From Myoxocephalus aenaeus (taxonomy: Eukaryota; Chordata; Actinopteri; Perciformes; Cottidae), in assembly GCA_038501785.1 (NCBI GenBank), contig JBAMJR010000162.1, positions 174,001 to 238,000 of the forward strand: a stretch of 64,000 nt of DNA, written 5' to 3'. Shown in pieces: positions 13,186-24,900 of this stretch. Both the position numbers and the translations under genes were made by a program. The notes below the pieces were generated by a model. It searched no databases and was not told where the DNA came from. It saw only the letters and a list, made by a program, of their open reading frames with translations. The stretch's first letter is position 1. The number at the start of each line of letters is the position of its first letter.

Positions 13186-13769
13186 CTCTCTCTCCACTCA
13201 TTAGTTTTACCCACCCCAGTTGAGGAAAGCAGTTTGCAGTATGTGTGACCAGTACACACAGTGCAGCACTAGAACATCCTGCTTCTGCTGTGCTTTTTCT
13301 GTCAAAGCACTTTGGGAACTAAGCGTGCTATAAATAACGTTTCTTGAATTTTTATCCAAATGTGAAAATGTCTTCCATTTTCTTCCTTCCCCTTTCAGAC
13401 AAACAGCCACAGCTTTAGGAGCCATAGCAGGAAGAGTCGGTGGATTAATGGCACCACTGCTTAACATCTCGGCTGTGTACCACTGGGCCATACCAACCAC
13501 TGTCTTCAGCAGCTTAACACTGCTCAGTGGAGCGCTCTGCCTCCTGCTTCCTGAGACCAGGAACAAAGATCTTCCCGAGTCAGCCGATGAGGCCGAGAAC
13601 AACAGGTAACTATCGCAAATATGTTCCATCATGACATGTCATTAGACTAGTTCATCTCTTATGTCTTATCGTTTGCTTCCTGATATCTCTCATCTGTCCT
13701 TTTACTTTCAGAGACGGGACCTCCACAAACAAAACCAGTTGTTCAAATCCAAAATCAACTAAGCTGTAG
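8989..13769 (+). CDS. slc22a13: SLC22 organic ion transporter, copy 2 (slc22a13-like), complete
   Basis: Complete 535-residue, ten-exon MFS transporter of the SLC22 family, predicted to move organic anions or cations across the plasma membrane. Exons: 8989-9363, 9443-9546, 10070-10224, 10328-10496, 10586-10706, 10849-10943, 11315-11529, 11630-11738, 13399-13605, 13712-13769. All joins keep frame (1608 nt with stop). The start ATG opens MADFGEILRNIGEFGLFQQ. TM1 is followed by a large extracellular loop with Asn-glycosylation sequons (NLT, NET) and several Cys. FGRKQATQ follows TM2, PESARWLLSRGRTEEA follows TM6, and LLPETRNKDLPES follows TM12. The human SLC22A13 N-terminus has the same EIGDFGRFQ-type start. 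Intron 8 carries a LINE relic and a Harbinger MITE absent from copy 3. Substrate cannot be told from sequence. Confidence 0.92.
11822..11945 (+). pseudogene. non-LTR retrotransposon C-terminal relic in intron 8 of SLC22 copy 2
   Basis: The translated stretch reads KLKLKSKGDLAFSIRAPRLW followed by NDLPREI, matching the end of ORF2 in fish non-LTR elements (AF--AAPRLWN-LP-EI). The same relic is at about 27000-27105 in copy 3, so it predates the tandem duplication. Confidence 0.65.
11952..12775 (+). mobile_element. Harbinger-type MITE, 824 bp, TAA target duplication
   Basis: The terminal inverted repeats (left tgcattcacaccaaacgcga, right ending tttggtgtgaacacggca) are flanked by TAA at 11949-11951 and 12776-12778. 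Copy 3 of the transporter has the empty site with a single TAA (gagataaggc). TIR type and 3-bp TAA duplication fit PIF/Harbinger. The interior has two related half-copies around ggaaataaccactagttctg and no transposase ORF. Confidence 0.85.
13132..13195 (+). repeat. (CT)n microsatellite
   Basis: About 64 bp of nearly pure CT in intron 8 of SLC22 copy 2. The homologous tract in copy 3 is at 27441-27507. Confidence 0.95.
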
Positions 13770-14545
13770 ACGTCTTTAAAATCCAGAATGTATTTACTTC
13801 AAACTGCACATAAGTCATCACTTCACATCATATCATTTTGTTTTCTTATTCTCCCAGGTCAAAAAGTAATATACTTCAGTGTATTATAAATATAATTTAA
13901 GTATACTAAGGTTATTACTAAGGTTATACACTTCAGTGTATTAGAAATATAATTTAAGTATAATAAGGTTATTACTAGTATCATAGTTAATTTAAAGTAT
14001 ATGTTACATTAATGTTCAAAATAGATGTTAAGTTCAACTTCAATGTACTAAAAATAAATATACTAACTTTGCAATATAAAAAGTGTACTTTATTGTAAAT
14101 GAATTGTAAATTGTATGTAAGTGTCATTAAAAAAAATTAGGCTATGTCAAATTGCAAATACTTTCAGTGATATTTAAGTGTACTTATGAAATGTATACTT
14201 ACTTTTTTATGTCAGCAGCTGCCCACAAGTGTCCAGACAGTCCGGGCCTCTGCTTCTGGACTGTAATGGTGAGGCAGTACTGATGAAATATTGAGCGTCG
14301 GTTTCTAACTTTTACAATCGTGACTTATCAGAGTTGGTGAAGTTTACATGTGTGTAAACAATAAGACCCACAGTAGTGAAATGTATGCCTTATCAAAATT
14401 GTTTTTTTGACTTTATTCTCGTGATATTACAATGTTTTTCTCAACATATTTGAACACTTCCCGACTTACTTAACTATCGAGAAGTAACTACCTGAATTAA
14501 TCATGACATTTGTAAAGCATAGATAGTCCTCACTGTACTAACACT

Positions 14546-15799
14546 CAGTGGTGTATAGTAACGAAGTAGAAATACTTCGTTACTGTACTTAAGTAGTTTT
14601 TTGGGATATATGTACTCTATTTTACTATTTATATTTCTGTTTACTTTTACTTTTACTTCACTACATTTTGCAAAGAAAACTGATACTTTTACTCCGATAC
14701 ATTTCCCCTGAAACCTTCGTTACTCGCTACAAAATCAAATCTATCTCTAGAAAGAAAGAAAAACACATCCGGGACTGTGGTGGAACACAGACTCCACGAA
14801 GCAGGTTTTGCGAATCACAATATTCTCTCGTCCAGCGCTCCCAAACCTTTATGCGTCACGGGCCGGTAACGTGAAGACCAAACTGTCACGGACCGGGTCC
14901 GACCTCGGAGAGACAGGAGACAACGACACCTGACGTGTGTTCGTTATGTCCAGTCTACTCCTAACTAAACCTTTAGTCCAGTCTACTGCTTAACTTATAA
15001 CGCGCTGCACAAAGACAGGATGTTGAAATGAAAGCAGGTTTTCATGCTTTTTTGGCGATCTCAGGATACTTTGCCTTGGTTTTAATCCAGAACACCGGCA
15101 GAATTGAAACAGATTTAAGTTTCATTTTTAGGGTAACGTGACATATTGACATGTGTCAAGAGGTTCCGTCTGAGGTCACCACAGACGGATGTATCTGGTC
15201 ATTTTTCACAATAAAACATTTTTCCGGACTTTTTTAATTTAACTTACATTTTTCATTCATTCTTTCTGTGCGGCCCAGTACCAAGGGGTCTGGTATCAAG
15301 GGCCCCACGGCCCGGTACCAAGGGACCCGGTACCAAGGGGCCCGGTACCAAGGGACCCACGGACCGTTACCGGGCAGAATGAGCATACTTATAACCACAC
15401 TGTTACAACTCCTTCATAGTGTCATATTGCTTTTTGGAGAATTACGATGATAAGTTCATAGTAGATGCAAAAGTATACTTAGGTACAATATATTATGTTG
15501 AACATAATATATATGGTTATTTTATCAACACAACTCCTTGTCCTTGGTCACGGTGGCCACAGCACTTAAAAGAATAAACTTAATAACTCTCAAAACTTGT
15601 ACTTTTACTTTCAATACTTAAGTACATTTTATATCAGAAAAATACTTTTGATACTTAAGTACAGAAAATATCAGATACTTTAAGACTTTTACTCAAGTAG
15701 TATTTTAATAGGTGACTTTTACTTTTACTGGAGTAATTTTCCAGTAAAGTATCTTTACTTTTACTCAAGTACGGCTTTTGGGTACTTTATACAACACTG
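14546..15799 (+). mobile_element. hAT-type non-autonomous transposon, 1254 bp, 8-bp TSD
   Basis: Ends are cagtggtgtatagtaacgaa and the inverse of cagtgttgtataaagtaccc. The perfect 8-bp target duplication CTAACACT occupies 14538-14545 and 15800-15807. The sub-terminal regions are rich in taagtac/gtacttaag. An internal GGTACC-containing minisatellite lies at about 15275-15375. There is no transposase ORF. It inserted into an older repeat. Confidence 0.85.
15275..15375 (+). repeat. GGTACC minisatellite inside the hAT element
   Basis: Five to six imperfect tandem units of the form cccggtaccaagggg. The unit is GC-rich, unlike the AT-rich transposon around it. Confidence 0.8.
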
Positions 15800-16084
15800 C
15801 TAACACTTTATAAATGATCTTTTTAATCATCTATAAGTCCTTAATAATTCATTTACAAATGGGGAATCCATCATCTATAAAGTATGAAAACCCATTCATG
15901 AAACGCATAATAGTCAAGCTTATTAATCAAGAATAAAACATTTATAACTGTGAATTGCATACTAATAAGTTACTAATGAGTATTCATGTTAAAACAATGC
16001 TTTATAAATGCTAAATTAAGTGTTTATTCATGCTTTAATAATGCTAAATAGTTATTATAAAGTGCTACCCATTCATTTAAATTT

Positions 16085-16271
16085 AGCTGACACTATTTAT
16101 CCAAAGCAATTTACATTTTTGCTTTATACACCGTAGACACAGCAACGGGGAGCAATTTGGAGTTAAGTGTCTTGCTCAAGGACACATCGACATAGACTGG
16201 CAGTGCCAGGGCTTGAACCGCCGATCCTCTGATTGAAAGACAGGCATGCTAACCACTGAGCCACAGTCGCA
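16085..16271 (+). repeat. dispersed repeat with tRNA-like segment
   Basis: Contains ttgctcaaggacacatcgac, then gcttgaaccgccgatcctct and gctaaccactgagccac. This is a motif order common to an abundant fish interspersed repeat. No gene function was seen. Confidence 0.5.
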
Positions 16272-16355
16272 TGATACATGATCATTTCATGTATCATTGA
16301 GTTGAATAGGTGTCACATGCACATTACACACTGTTCATATGTAATTCCTTCATAG

Positions 16356-16759
16356 CAGTGGCGGGCCGTGGATTTCCTACCCACACTTTCAGTGGATCAG
16401 CTGTTTAACAGTAGCGCAGCGCACACGTTAATGGTCACAACGGGCCCTGTGACGAATCAGACGTCCAGACTCTCTAGAAGGCTGTTTCATATAGTTTAAC
16501 CAGGCTACTCTACCACATAGAAAGAGAGGTGAAATGTGATTGGATAAAATGCTGTTAACCAGCTCCCAAGCCGAGCCATACCAGAGTCCTGAAGGAGCAG
16601 AGGAACAGATGAAGACATGAGCTGGTCAATGAGAAAATAAGCTAATAGGGAAAAATAATTATAATACATGTAGTGTATTTGTGAAAAACAATTACATTAT
16701 AAAATAGCTATAACTTTTAATAAAAAAAAGGCTTAGAAGGCCCTGACGGCCCGCCACTG
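16356..16759 (+). mobile_element. hAT-type MITE, 404 bp, 8-bp TSD
   Basis: Terminal inverted repeats cagtggcgggccgt ... acggcccgccactg are flanked by a perfect 8-bp duplication CTTCATAG at 16348-16355 and 16760-16767. It is non-autonomous. Confidence 0.88.
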
Positions 16760-16998
16760 CTTCATAGTATGGTTCAGGTCAATTTTGACCCAGACCAAGA
16801 ATTCCCTCATAGTGTCTATACCACATTTTTAACTACAGATATATTTATAATGTCTATGTCTAATTGATACATGTCTGATTAATCCTTAATAAATGTTTCA
16901 GAGAGCAGGGAGAGTGTATTTTTTTAAGTTTTACAACATTTGTTTTTGGAGAAAAACATATACTATTAAATATAAAATGTTTGTTATGGGACAGTGGT

Positions 16999-17222
16999 GG
17001 ACCTCAGCACTATCACGAGAACTGTCTGTGTTCCTACAGTCACCTGCTGTTATGACCAGCAGGTTCTAACATTCTAAAATGTATGATGTTATGAACCCTC
17101 CTCCCACCACCACCAACACCCTCCCAACCCAAATTGATTAAAATTTGTTACTTTGTAGATTATTTTATAACATTGCAGGTGCTTCTCGTGGGAACACAGT
17201 TCTCGTGACAGTGCTGAGGTCC
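16999..17222 (+). mobile_element. small inverted-repeat MITE
   Basis: The imperfect inverted ends ggacctcagcac...cacgagaactgt and acagttctcgtg...gtgctgaggtcc (224 bp) form a long stem. No clear target duplication was identified. Confidence 0.65.
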
Positions 17223-17288
17223 CCCTTGAACTCTGTCACTGTCCTGGTTTGAGTTTTTCTGGTTTCCTATTTTATGTTGAAGTCCTGG

Positions 17289-19890
17289 GGTACATCCCAA
17301 AGCTGCGGTCGAATAGTCCTTTTTGGTTAGGAACCTTCCTAACTGAGTGAAATGACCCGGAAGTACCTAAGTGGCCGCCATGATAAGTGCCGGTCGAATT
17401 GTCCAAACGCAAAGGAAAGGAGCTTCAATGCTTCCTAATTTAGCACCTTTAGCATAGGAACCACTGGACCTTCCTTTACGAAAGGAAAGAAGAGAATGCC
17501 GACCCACAATTCCTTGCGGCGGCAACATTTAAAGTGACGTATCATTCGGCCGTTCGCGAGAACAAACGATCATGACCGACAAACGCAGATCATGCAAATA
17601 ACTGTTGCTATAATTTGGGTATACTTTCAATAATCTGTTAAACCGGCTGGCAAACTACAAACGTTACGTTGCTGAAAACTGCTGTAAAGTGATGAAACTG
17701 ACGTATTTGATATTCTCTCAGCTTCAGCCCTCATTCTTTTATTTTATTTGACTTCAGGTACAGAAGCTTTAATGAAAGAGTTAAACTGGACGAGCTCTTC
17801 AGTCTGATTCATATTTCTGATTATCATCTTTTTAATCAATTATTTTGTCACATTATAATAAAACATATCAAGTCAACACAAGTTGTGTGGTGTTTCATAA
17901 ACTATTGTCTGCATATTTTTATGATCAGATTATAATCTGCATGTAAATAAACCATAACAACAAAAAGGGATATGAGACGCACATATATGACACACATCGT
18001 TTGTGGCATAACGTATTTAATTCAGCATGTTTGAAACTGAACAAAGAGACAGTTTAGTAGCTTTGTACTCTCTGTGAAAAATACGTTGGTTTCACTTTCA
18101 TATTCCTTCGTTCATTTCTATTCCAAACTCGTTAATAAAGTAATACTATGAACCGGGTTGTTTATGTCGTTATGACACAACACTGTAAGAAGACGGACGA
18201 AGTATCTAAGTTGCGGTATTGTAGTCCATCTTCGGAACATTGTAGTTTCACCGCTGCAGACAGACTGACATCACTAGCATCGCCTGCCGTCGCGTCCTAA
18301 CTACGTCACTTAGGGAAAGTGGAGTCGGATTTGCCAAACACCGCGGTTGTCTTCTCCTAACTCCTCATGAATTCTCCTTCCCATCTTTCCTTAACCCCGT
18401 GACGTTTTCCACAGAGGTTAAGGAAAAGTGCTTAGGGTTAGACGTTAGGAGGTAATTATTTGACTATTCGACCGCAGCCCAAGTCTTTAAATTGTTGTTT
18501 CCTCGCTCCTCGATTGAACCGGAAGTGGTTCTGCGCCGCCATCTTGACGGCCGTCCCAAAGCTCTTAATCAGCTCGGAGGAGCGAGGATCGAGGAGCGAG
18601 GAGGGAAATCGGAGGAGCCATGATCGAGGAGCCCCGAGAGCAGGCTTCCAGGAAGTGTTTTAACGCTGGACACGCCCCCTCACTGTTCATCTGTTATGTG
18701 ATTGGACGCTGCAGCTGAGCGGACTGATGCTGGAGTTTCATTACCAGAGTGAAGACGATTACAGATTAAAGTAAGTTATATATTATATCTGTTTTCTTAT
18801 TCACCATCTGGTTAAAATATGTTCATTGTAGGTCTGAACAACAAAAGGACCACAAACAACTGTCTTCAAAGATCTGATCTGTTGTTTCCCTCAATAACTT
18901 TTATTATGTATGTCATTAAAATCAGAGAGAGTTGGAGAGAGGAAACACTTTTTTACAACACGTAATGAAGAGAAACTATATTTATATTGTGTGTTATTTT
19001 ATAATGATGTCACAAAATCAGAATTTCAAAACATACCAACTTAATAATAAATAAATAAATAAGACGCATTCCGCCGGTAGAAATGGATCCTGCTCGTATA
19101 AGCAGGACACATCACAGTATATAAATACTCAATGCAGTTTATTAAACGGTAACAGACGACAGAGAAAACATCTCCACTCTGACACTCATGATAACTTTGT
19201 CTTTATTAATATAAGTAGTAGTTTAACACCATTAAATCAACTGAAAACATACGATAATTTTTATCAATATTTTAAGTGTATTTTTATTGGAATGTTCGCT
19301 AAAAACTCTCTGGACAAAACTCCGTCAGCTGTTAAAGCGACTGACAGCTGATCAGATGTGATCAGCTGTCAGTCGGCTGCAGTCATCATAAACCGACGTC
19401 GCTTCACGTGACGCATCAGAGGAAAGGACGTCTCATGTCTCTTAAAACATATTTCCTCGCATCTTCTCTCCTCGCTTGGTTTCCTTGGGTACATCCCAAG
19501 TCTCTAAATTGCATCCCCGTTTCCCTCACTTGCGTCTTTTCCAAGCGAGGAGAGAAGACGCGAGGAAATATGTTTTAAGAGACATGAGACGTCCTTTCCT
19601 CTGAAGCGTCACGTGAAACACTGCATTTACGAAAGGAAAGGAGAAAAGGCCGCCCCACAATTCCTTGCGATGGCAACATTTAAAGTGACGCATCATTCGG
19701 CCGTTCACGAGAACAAACGATCATGACCGAAAAACGCAGATCATGTAAATAACCGTTGCTATAACTTGGAAATACTTTCAATAATCTGTTAAACCTGCTG
19801 GCAAACTACAGACTTTACATTGCTGTTGCTGAAAAATGCTGTATAGTGATCAAACTGCTGTAAAGTGATCAAACTGTATTCTCCTGATGT
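17289..19890 (+). mobile_element. nested palindromic MITE cluster
   Basis: An inner element (about 17302-18478) has inverted ends gctgcggtcgaatagtc / gactattcgaccgcagc. It interrupts an outer element whose uninterrupted form, tacatcccaagtctctaaat, is seen at about 19491. About 17470-17660 and 19625-19820 are direct repeats of the same sequence. No transposase was found. Confidence 0.6.
19405..19614 (+). repeat. long inverted repeat (arms about 75 bp)
   Basis: Left arm 19405-19482 and right arm 19541-19614 are near-perfect complements (tcacgtgacgc...cctcgcttgg against ccaagcgagg...gcgtcacgtga) around a spacer of about 58 bp. It is part of the MITE cluster. Confidence 0.8.
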
Positions 19891-19919
19891 TGTGCAGCAT
19901 GCACCTACAGGAACGTGTT

Positions 19920-20453
19920 GTTGCAGTAATGTCCCTGTATGCTCACTGGTACCGGAGGAAAGCGTTTACCCCGGCGGAAGTCCACCACCAGCTCCTTGGT
20001 CTTTCTAGAGTTTATCTGGAGGCGGTTCCGCTGGCACCATCCTAAAAACTCCTGGTTCAGTTCTCTGTATTCCCTATCATCATCGGTGGAGATGAGGCCG
20101 ACGATTGCAGAGTCGTCAGAGAACCTTTGCAGGTGTCAGTTAGCAGAGTTGTGTTTGAAGTCCGAGGTGTATATGGAGAAGAGGAATGGAGCCAGAACAG
20201 TTCCTTGTGGGGGCACCCGGTCTGACTCACACTCCCGTATCCGCACATACTGTGGACCGTTGGTGAGGTAGTCTAGGATCCATGCAGTGAGATGGTGGTC
20301 CACCCCGGTCTGCTCCAGCTTGTCCCTCAGAAGCAAAGGCAGGATGGTGTTGAAGGCACTGGAGAAGTCGAAAAACATGACTCTCACAGTGCTTCCAGCC
20401 TTTTCCAGGTGAGAGAGGCATCTCTGTAGCAGGAAGATGACAGCGTCATCCAC
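19920..20453 (-). pseudogene. non-LTR retrotransposon reverse transcriptase fragment A
   Basis: The minus-strand frame shows RT blocks VRVMFFDFSSAFNTI, LTAWILDYLTNGPQYVR and VPPQGTVLAPFLFSIYTSDF. The relic continues, frameshifted, towards 19920. It is a truncated, non-functional LINE copy. Confidence 0.75.
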
Positions 20454-20469
20454 CCCGGTGCAAACTGAG

Positions 20470-21230
20470 AGATGTCAGTCAGACAGGCAGAGATTCATGT
20501 TGCTACCTGTGTTTCCGATTGGGGAAATGAGAGGATCAGTTGGGTGTCATCAGCATAGCTATGGTAGGAAAAGCCATGCAAGCAAATGACAGAGCTGAGA
20601 GAGTTGGTGTACAGAGAGAAGAGGAAAGGACCCAGGACGGAGCCTTGAGGGACCCAAGTCGTGAGAGGACAAGTTTCAGACACATACCCTCTCCAAGTTA
20701 CCTGGTAGGTGCGGTCGTTGAAGTAGGATGAGAAAAGGGAGAGAGCAGAGCCTGAGATACCAAGATCCTGGAGGGAGGAAATAAAGATCTCGTGGTTCAC
20801 TGTGTCAAATGCAGCAGAAAGGTCGAGAAGGATAAGGACAGAGAAGAGAGAGGCTCCTCTAGCAGTGTGAAGTTGCTCAGAGACAGCGAGGAGGGCAGTC
20901 TCTGTTGAGTGGCCTGCCTCGAATCCAGACTGGTGAAGGTCAAGAAGGTTGTTTTGGTGGAGAAAGGAGGAGACTTGGTTAAAGATAGCTCGCTCCAGAC
21001 AGAGTTTTGGAAAGAAAGGGAAGGAGAGAGACAGGTCTGTAGTAGTTGATTTCAGACGGGTTGAGGGTGGGTTTTGTCAGGAGACGGTTAACTCTTGCCT
21101 CCTTCAGAGTTTTAGGTAAACAGCCAGTTGAGCGGGAGGTGCTGATAAGATGGGTGAGAAAGGGAAGGTCAGGAGCAATAGACTGGAGAATGTGAGATGG
21201 GAACACATCCGGCTTATCTATACGTAGCAT
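20470..21230 (-). pseudogene. non-LTR retrotransposon reverse transcriptase fragment B
   Basis: Order on the minus strand is NYYRPVSLLPFLSKTL (21230-20979), then DLGISGSALSLFSSYFNDRT, VPQGSVLGPFLFSLYTN and HSYADDTQLILSF (20800-20495). The YADD motif is the RT catalytic core. The sequence differs from fragment A, so it is a second, L2/CR1-like LINE family abutting the first. Frameshifts show it is dead. Confidence 0.8.
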
Positions 21231-21525
21231 AATGTATCTGACCTTTCACTGGTCTGGAAACAACAGTGAAGTTTACGCTGCTGAGATGTGGGTGGGATTT
21301 CAGATCTGCCGACTGAGTTTACTCTGAGCAGCAAGTCGCTAAAAGTCGCCAAGTTGGTAGCACTGTGTGAAGTTGTCTGTCCCACAACAAAAACATACTT
21401 GCATACATACTAGAGTTTGTTAATGTTTTTTTTGTTTTTTTTAACAGGCAATACATTACATACTTACATAAAAGTAAAATAACAGATTTTTAAACATGCT
21501 TTTAAAACTTTTAGAACTGTCTAAC

Positions 21526-21995
21526 CTTCAAAGGTCAATCGACTCAAGCACCAATAAAATAATTCATAAATCTTTGGAAAATGAGGGCAGCGTTTTTTAA
21601 ACCGCAAATTAATGCTTAATGTTTATTGTTATGATATGTTACAGCAATCATATTGCAGATTTTATTTCTAAGCATCAGAATTTGGATATCTAGGATGTCT
21701 GTTTGTTAAAATGTATAACACATTTGTGATGGCAAAGATTTCAGAGAAACATCTCCATCCAAAATGAATAGACTTTCTAAAATAATAAAACAACAATCTG
21801 GAGTTCAACTCAGGTGAAAACCAAAAGACTCATGATAAGGAACAGAATGCTCTTCATTTCAAATGAAATGGAATAGTCAATGAATAGTCAGTCATTGGTT
21901 CACAACATAAAGTGGGGTTAAACATTAATTGGAATTGGTTGGAGCTGTGCTGAAGCACTTTTCAACCAACACAAAGTGAGCTAACTCATATCAAC
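21526..21995 (+). promoter_or_regulatory. putative promoter of SLC22 copy 3
   Basis: Contains CTTCAAAGGTCA (21526-21537) and GTTAAACATTAAT (21917-21929). The latter matches the HNF1 consensus GTTAATNATTAAC at 11 of 13 positions, better than the copy 2 version. The 3' 80 bp are nearly identical to the copy 2 upstream region. Binding is inferred. Confidence 0.38.
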
Positions 21996-24900
21996 ATGGC
22001 AGATTTTGGAGAGATCCTGAGGAACATTGGAGAATTTGGGTTATTCCAGCAGCTCACTCTGATTGCACTTTGCTTTCCAAATTTAATTCAGCCTTTTATT
22101 TTTGCAAATTTCCTTTTTATCCAGTCTGACCCAGAGCGACACTGTAACACAGACTGGATCCTTCAGGCGGACTCCAACCTGACCACAGATGAGCAGCTGA
22201 ACCTGACTCTGCCCCGCGAGGAGGACGGGACCTTCAGCAGGTGTCAGATGTTTGTCCCTGTGGAATGGGACATCGGTGCCATCAGGGAGTACGGACTCAA
22301 TGAGACCACCGGGTGCCGGGATGGATGGGATTACTACGGCACGATGTACGATACCACCATAGTCACTGATGTAAGTAATGAGTGTAGCAACTGGAGACAT
22401 TGCCGTCATAAATTCTTCCTTCATTAAATGTATTTGTCTTTCTTTGCAGTTTGATCTAGTTTGTGACAAAGCTAAGATGGTGGAAGTGACACAAGCAGTG
22501 TTCATGGCCGGTATTCTGGTTGGTTCTGTCATATTTGGACCTTTTGCTGAATCGTAAGTGTATTTAATGTATTAAAAAAACTGTTGCTGTGAACATTTTA
22601 AAAAGAAAAAATATATAACCCCACTTACAGCTCCCATTATTTTATATTCATTTTTACAATTTAAGATGCAATTTGTTTCCAACACTGAACTAAATACTAG
22701 CAGTGTATCTGCATGTCTTGAAAAGTCTTAAGCTTTAACAAACAGGTCTTAGATAGTATTAAGAAGTTTAACCTTTTTGTTTATCATCAACTTTTGTGTT
22801 GTTTAACACAAACAACATAATCAAACAAATACTCAGCAAGTATCGGCAACCCTGATTTAAGTTAACTTGAATCATTTTTGGTTAATCCAACCATCCATTT
22901 TATGTTGCTTATACAGATCACGTTAATACAATTAATTGTAATATTAGGAATTATTGTTATATACTGCTGGGATGTACTGAATAATGTCATATTTTATTCA
23001 GACTTTTCATCGTACTCTTTCATATTCCTTGTGTGTCCATATTAAATACCTATTCAGTAAATACACCTTTACCATTTAGTTAATTGTATTAGATTAGGTG
23101 CTTATTAATTGGAGTTTTGGAGCTATTGCAGTCTTTTTGCCAATTTGCACCATCAGTTCTTTTAATTCTGTGCATTGACCATAAGAGAAGCTTGTCTTTT
23201 TTTTAATACTGTACTATTTTGTTCATGTCTTTCTGTTGCAGGTTTGGTCGCAAACGAGCAACTCAAATTACAACAGTTCTATTGTTCACATTTACTGTAA
23301 CAACAGCACTATGCCCCAATGTCTACTTATACTTAGCATCCATGTTCATGGTGGGAATTGGAGGTGGAGGCTATCGAATCAACTCTATTATATTAGGTAT
23401 GAACTATATACAGGTATCATTTTACATCACATGTGGCAATGATTTTTTTTTTTTTATTCAAAATCATATAATAGTAATGTAAAATATTTTCCTGGTTGCA
23501 GCCACTGAGTGGATCGGGCCTTCCAAAAGATCATGGGGAGCATGTGTGGCTCAGCTATTTGGGGCAGTTGGTCAGTGCGTCATCGCTGGTGTGATCTACA
23601 TCATCAGAGACTGGAGACTGGCTCAACTAATCACAGCAGCTCCACTTACACTGGTTGTTGTCTACATATGGTGTGCATTAACTATTGTTGTATTGCCTTT
23701 GATATTCTCATTTGTAAATGATTGACTATTTGAAGTGTCACTTCCCCTGTGTCTGTGAGGTTCGTTCCAGAGTCAGCCAGATGGCTGTTAAGCAGAGGAA
23801 GGACAGAAGAGGCCAAGCAACTGATAGTCAAGGCAGCCGCCATCAACAAACGCTCTGTTCCAGACTCTCTTCTAAACAATGTACATTTCTCTTTTTCCCA
23901 CATTATCCAGTGTTGGATAATACCTCTTTGCTGCCTAATGCTGTGTTCACACCGGACGCGACACGATTTGTCGCGCCGCGCTTACCGCTTTAGTTTAGTC
24001 GCGCGAGTGAAACGAGGGTGTTCACACCAAACGCCACAAAGACAAATTGCGCCGCCACAAAGGGGGCGTGGCTTATCGCCGCCGTGTCTCTCCGTGAAAA
24101 AGAGTTATTTTTTCCGGTATCGACTATGGAATAAATAACCACTAGTTCTGCTTTATACTTGTTGTGGAAGTTCCAAACATGTCGGAACATGAAACGCCCT
24201 CGTGTTTGGGTTCATAACACCATCCGTAGACGCACACAGCTCTGTGAATTTCACCGACTCCTCCAGGAACTGCGTCTGGCTTATCTCCGTAAAACCGATA
24301 CCGATACTGCCATCCACCATGGAAATAACCACTAGTTCTGCTTTATACTTGTGTAAACTCCACATACGTCGGAAAATCAAACTCCATGGTGTCTGGGTTC
24401 ATAATATTATCCGTAGTCCCACAACAGTGTCTGAATGAAGTCGCTACCAGTGCTACTTCTGGCATAGCAGCAGCAAGACGGCAAGACGGCAAGACGGCGG
24501 TGGTGACGGGCGGAGCTTCTCAACGCTGATTCTCAACGCTGATTCTCAACGCTGATTGGCTGACGCAACTATGACTCACGCGACTTTGTTGCTGGAGTTG
24601 GGATATTTCAACTGGCGCGATTTCGCCCCGCGTCCTTCGCTCTGTTCGCCCCATGTCAAACGTTCTGTTCGCGCTGCCTCAAACGCGTCAGTCGCGTCGC
24701 CTGGCGGAAATGTTGCGCCGTCGCATCTGTACATTGACTTTGCATGTAATCTGGTCGCGCGACAAAATCGTGTCGCGTCCGGTGTGAACACGGCATAAGA
24801 GTACTTTTACCAATCGTAATAAACTATTAATATGACTTCATATCAATTAATGTGTTTCACTAAAGATTATTTCTGTTACAGATTGCTGTGAAAGATGTTG

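Larger units (their letters stand above)
14464..16078 (-). repeat. AT-rich dispersed repeat, copy 2, split by a hAT element
   Basis: Reverse-orientation copy of the repeat at 3041-3556. The two halves (about 14464-14545 and 15800-16078) are separated by the hAT element at 14546-15799. Confidence 0.6.
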
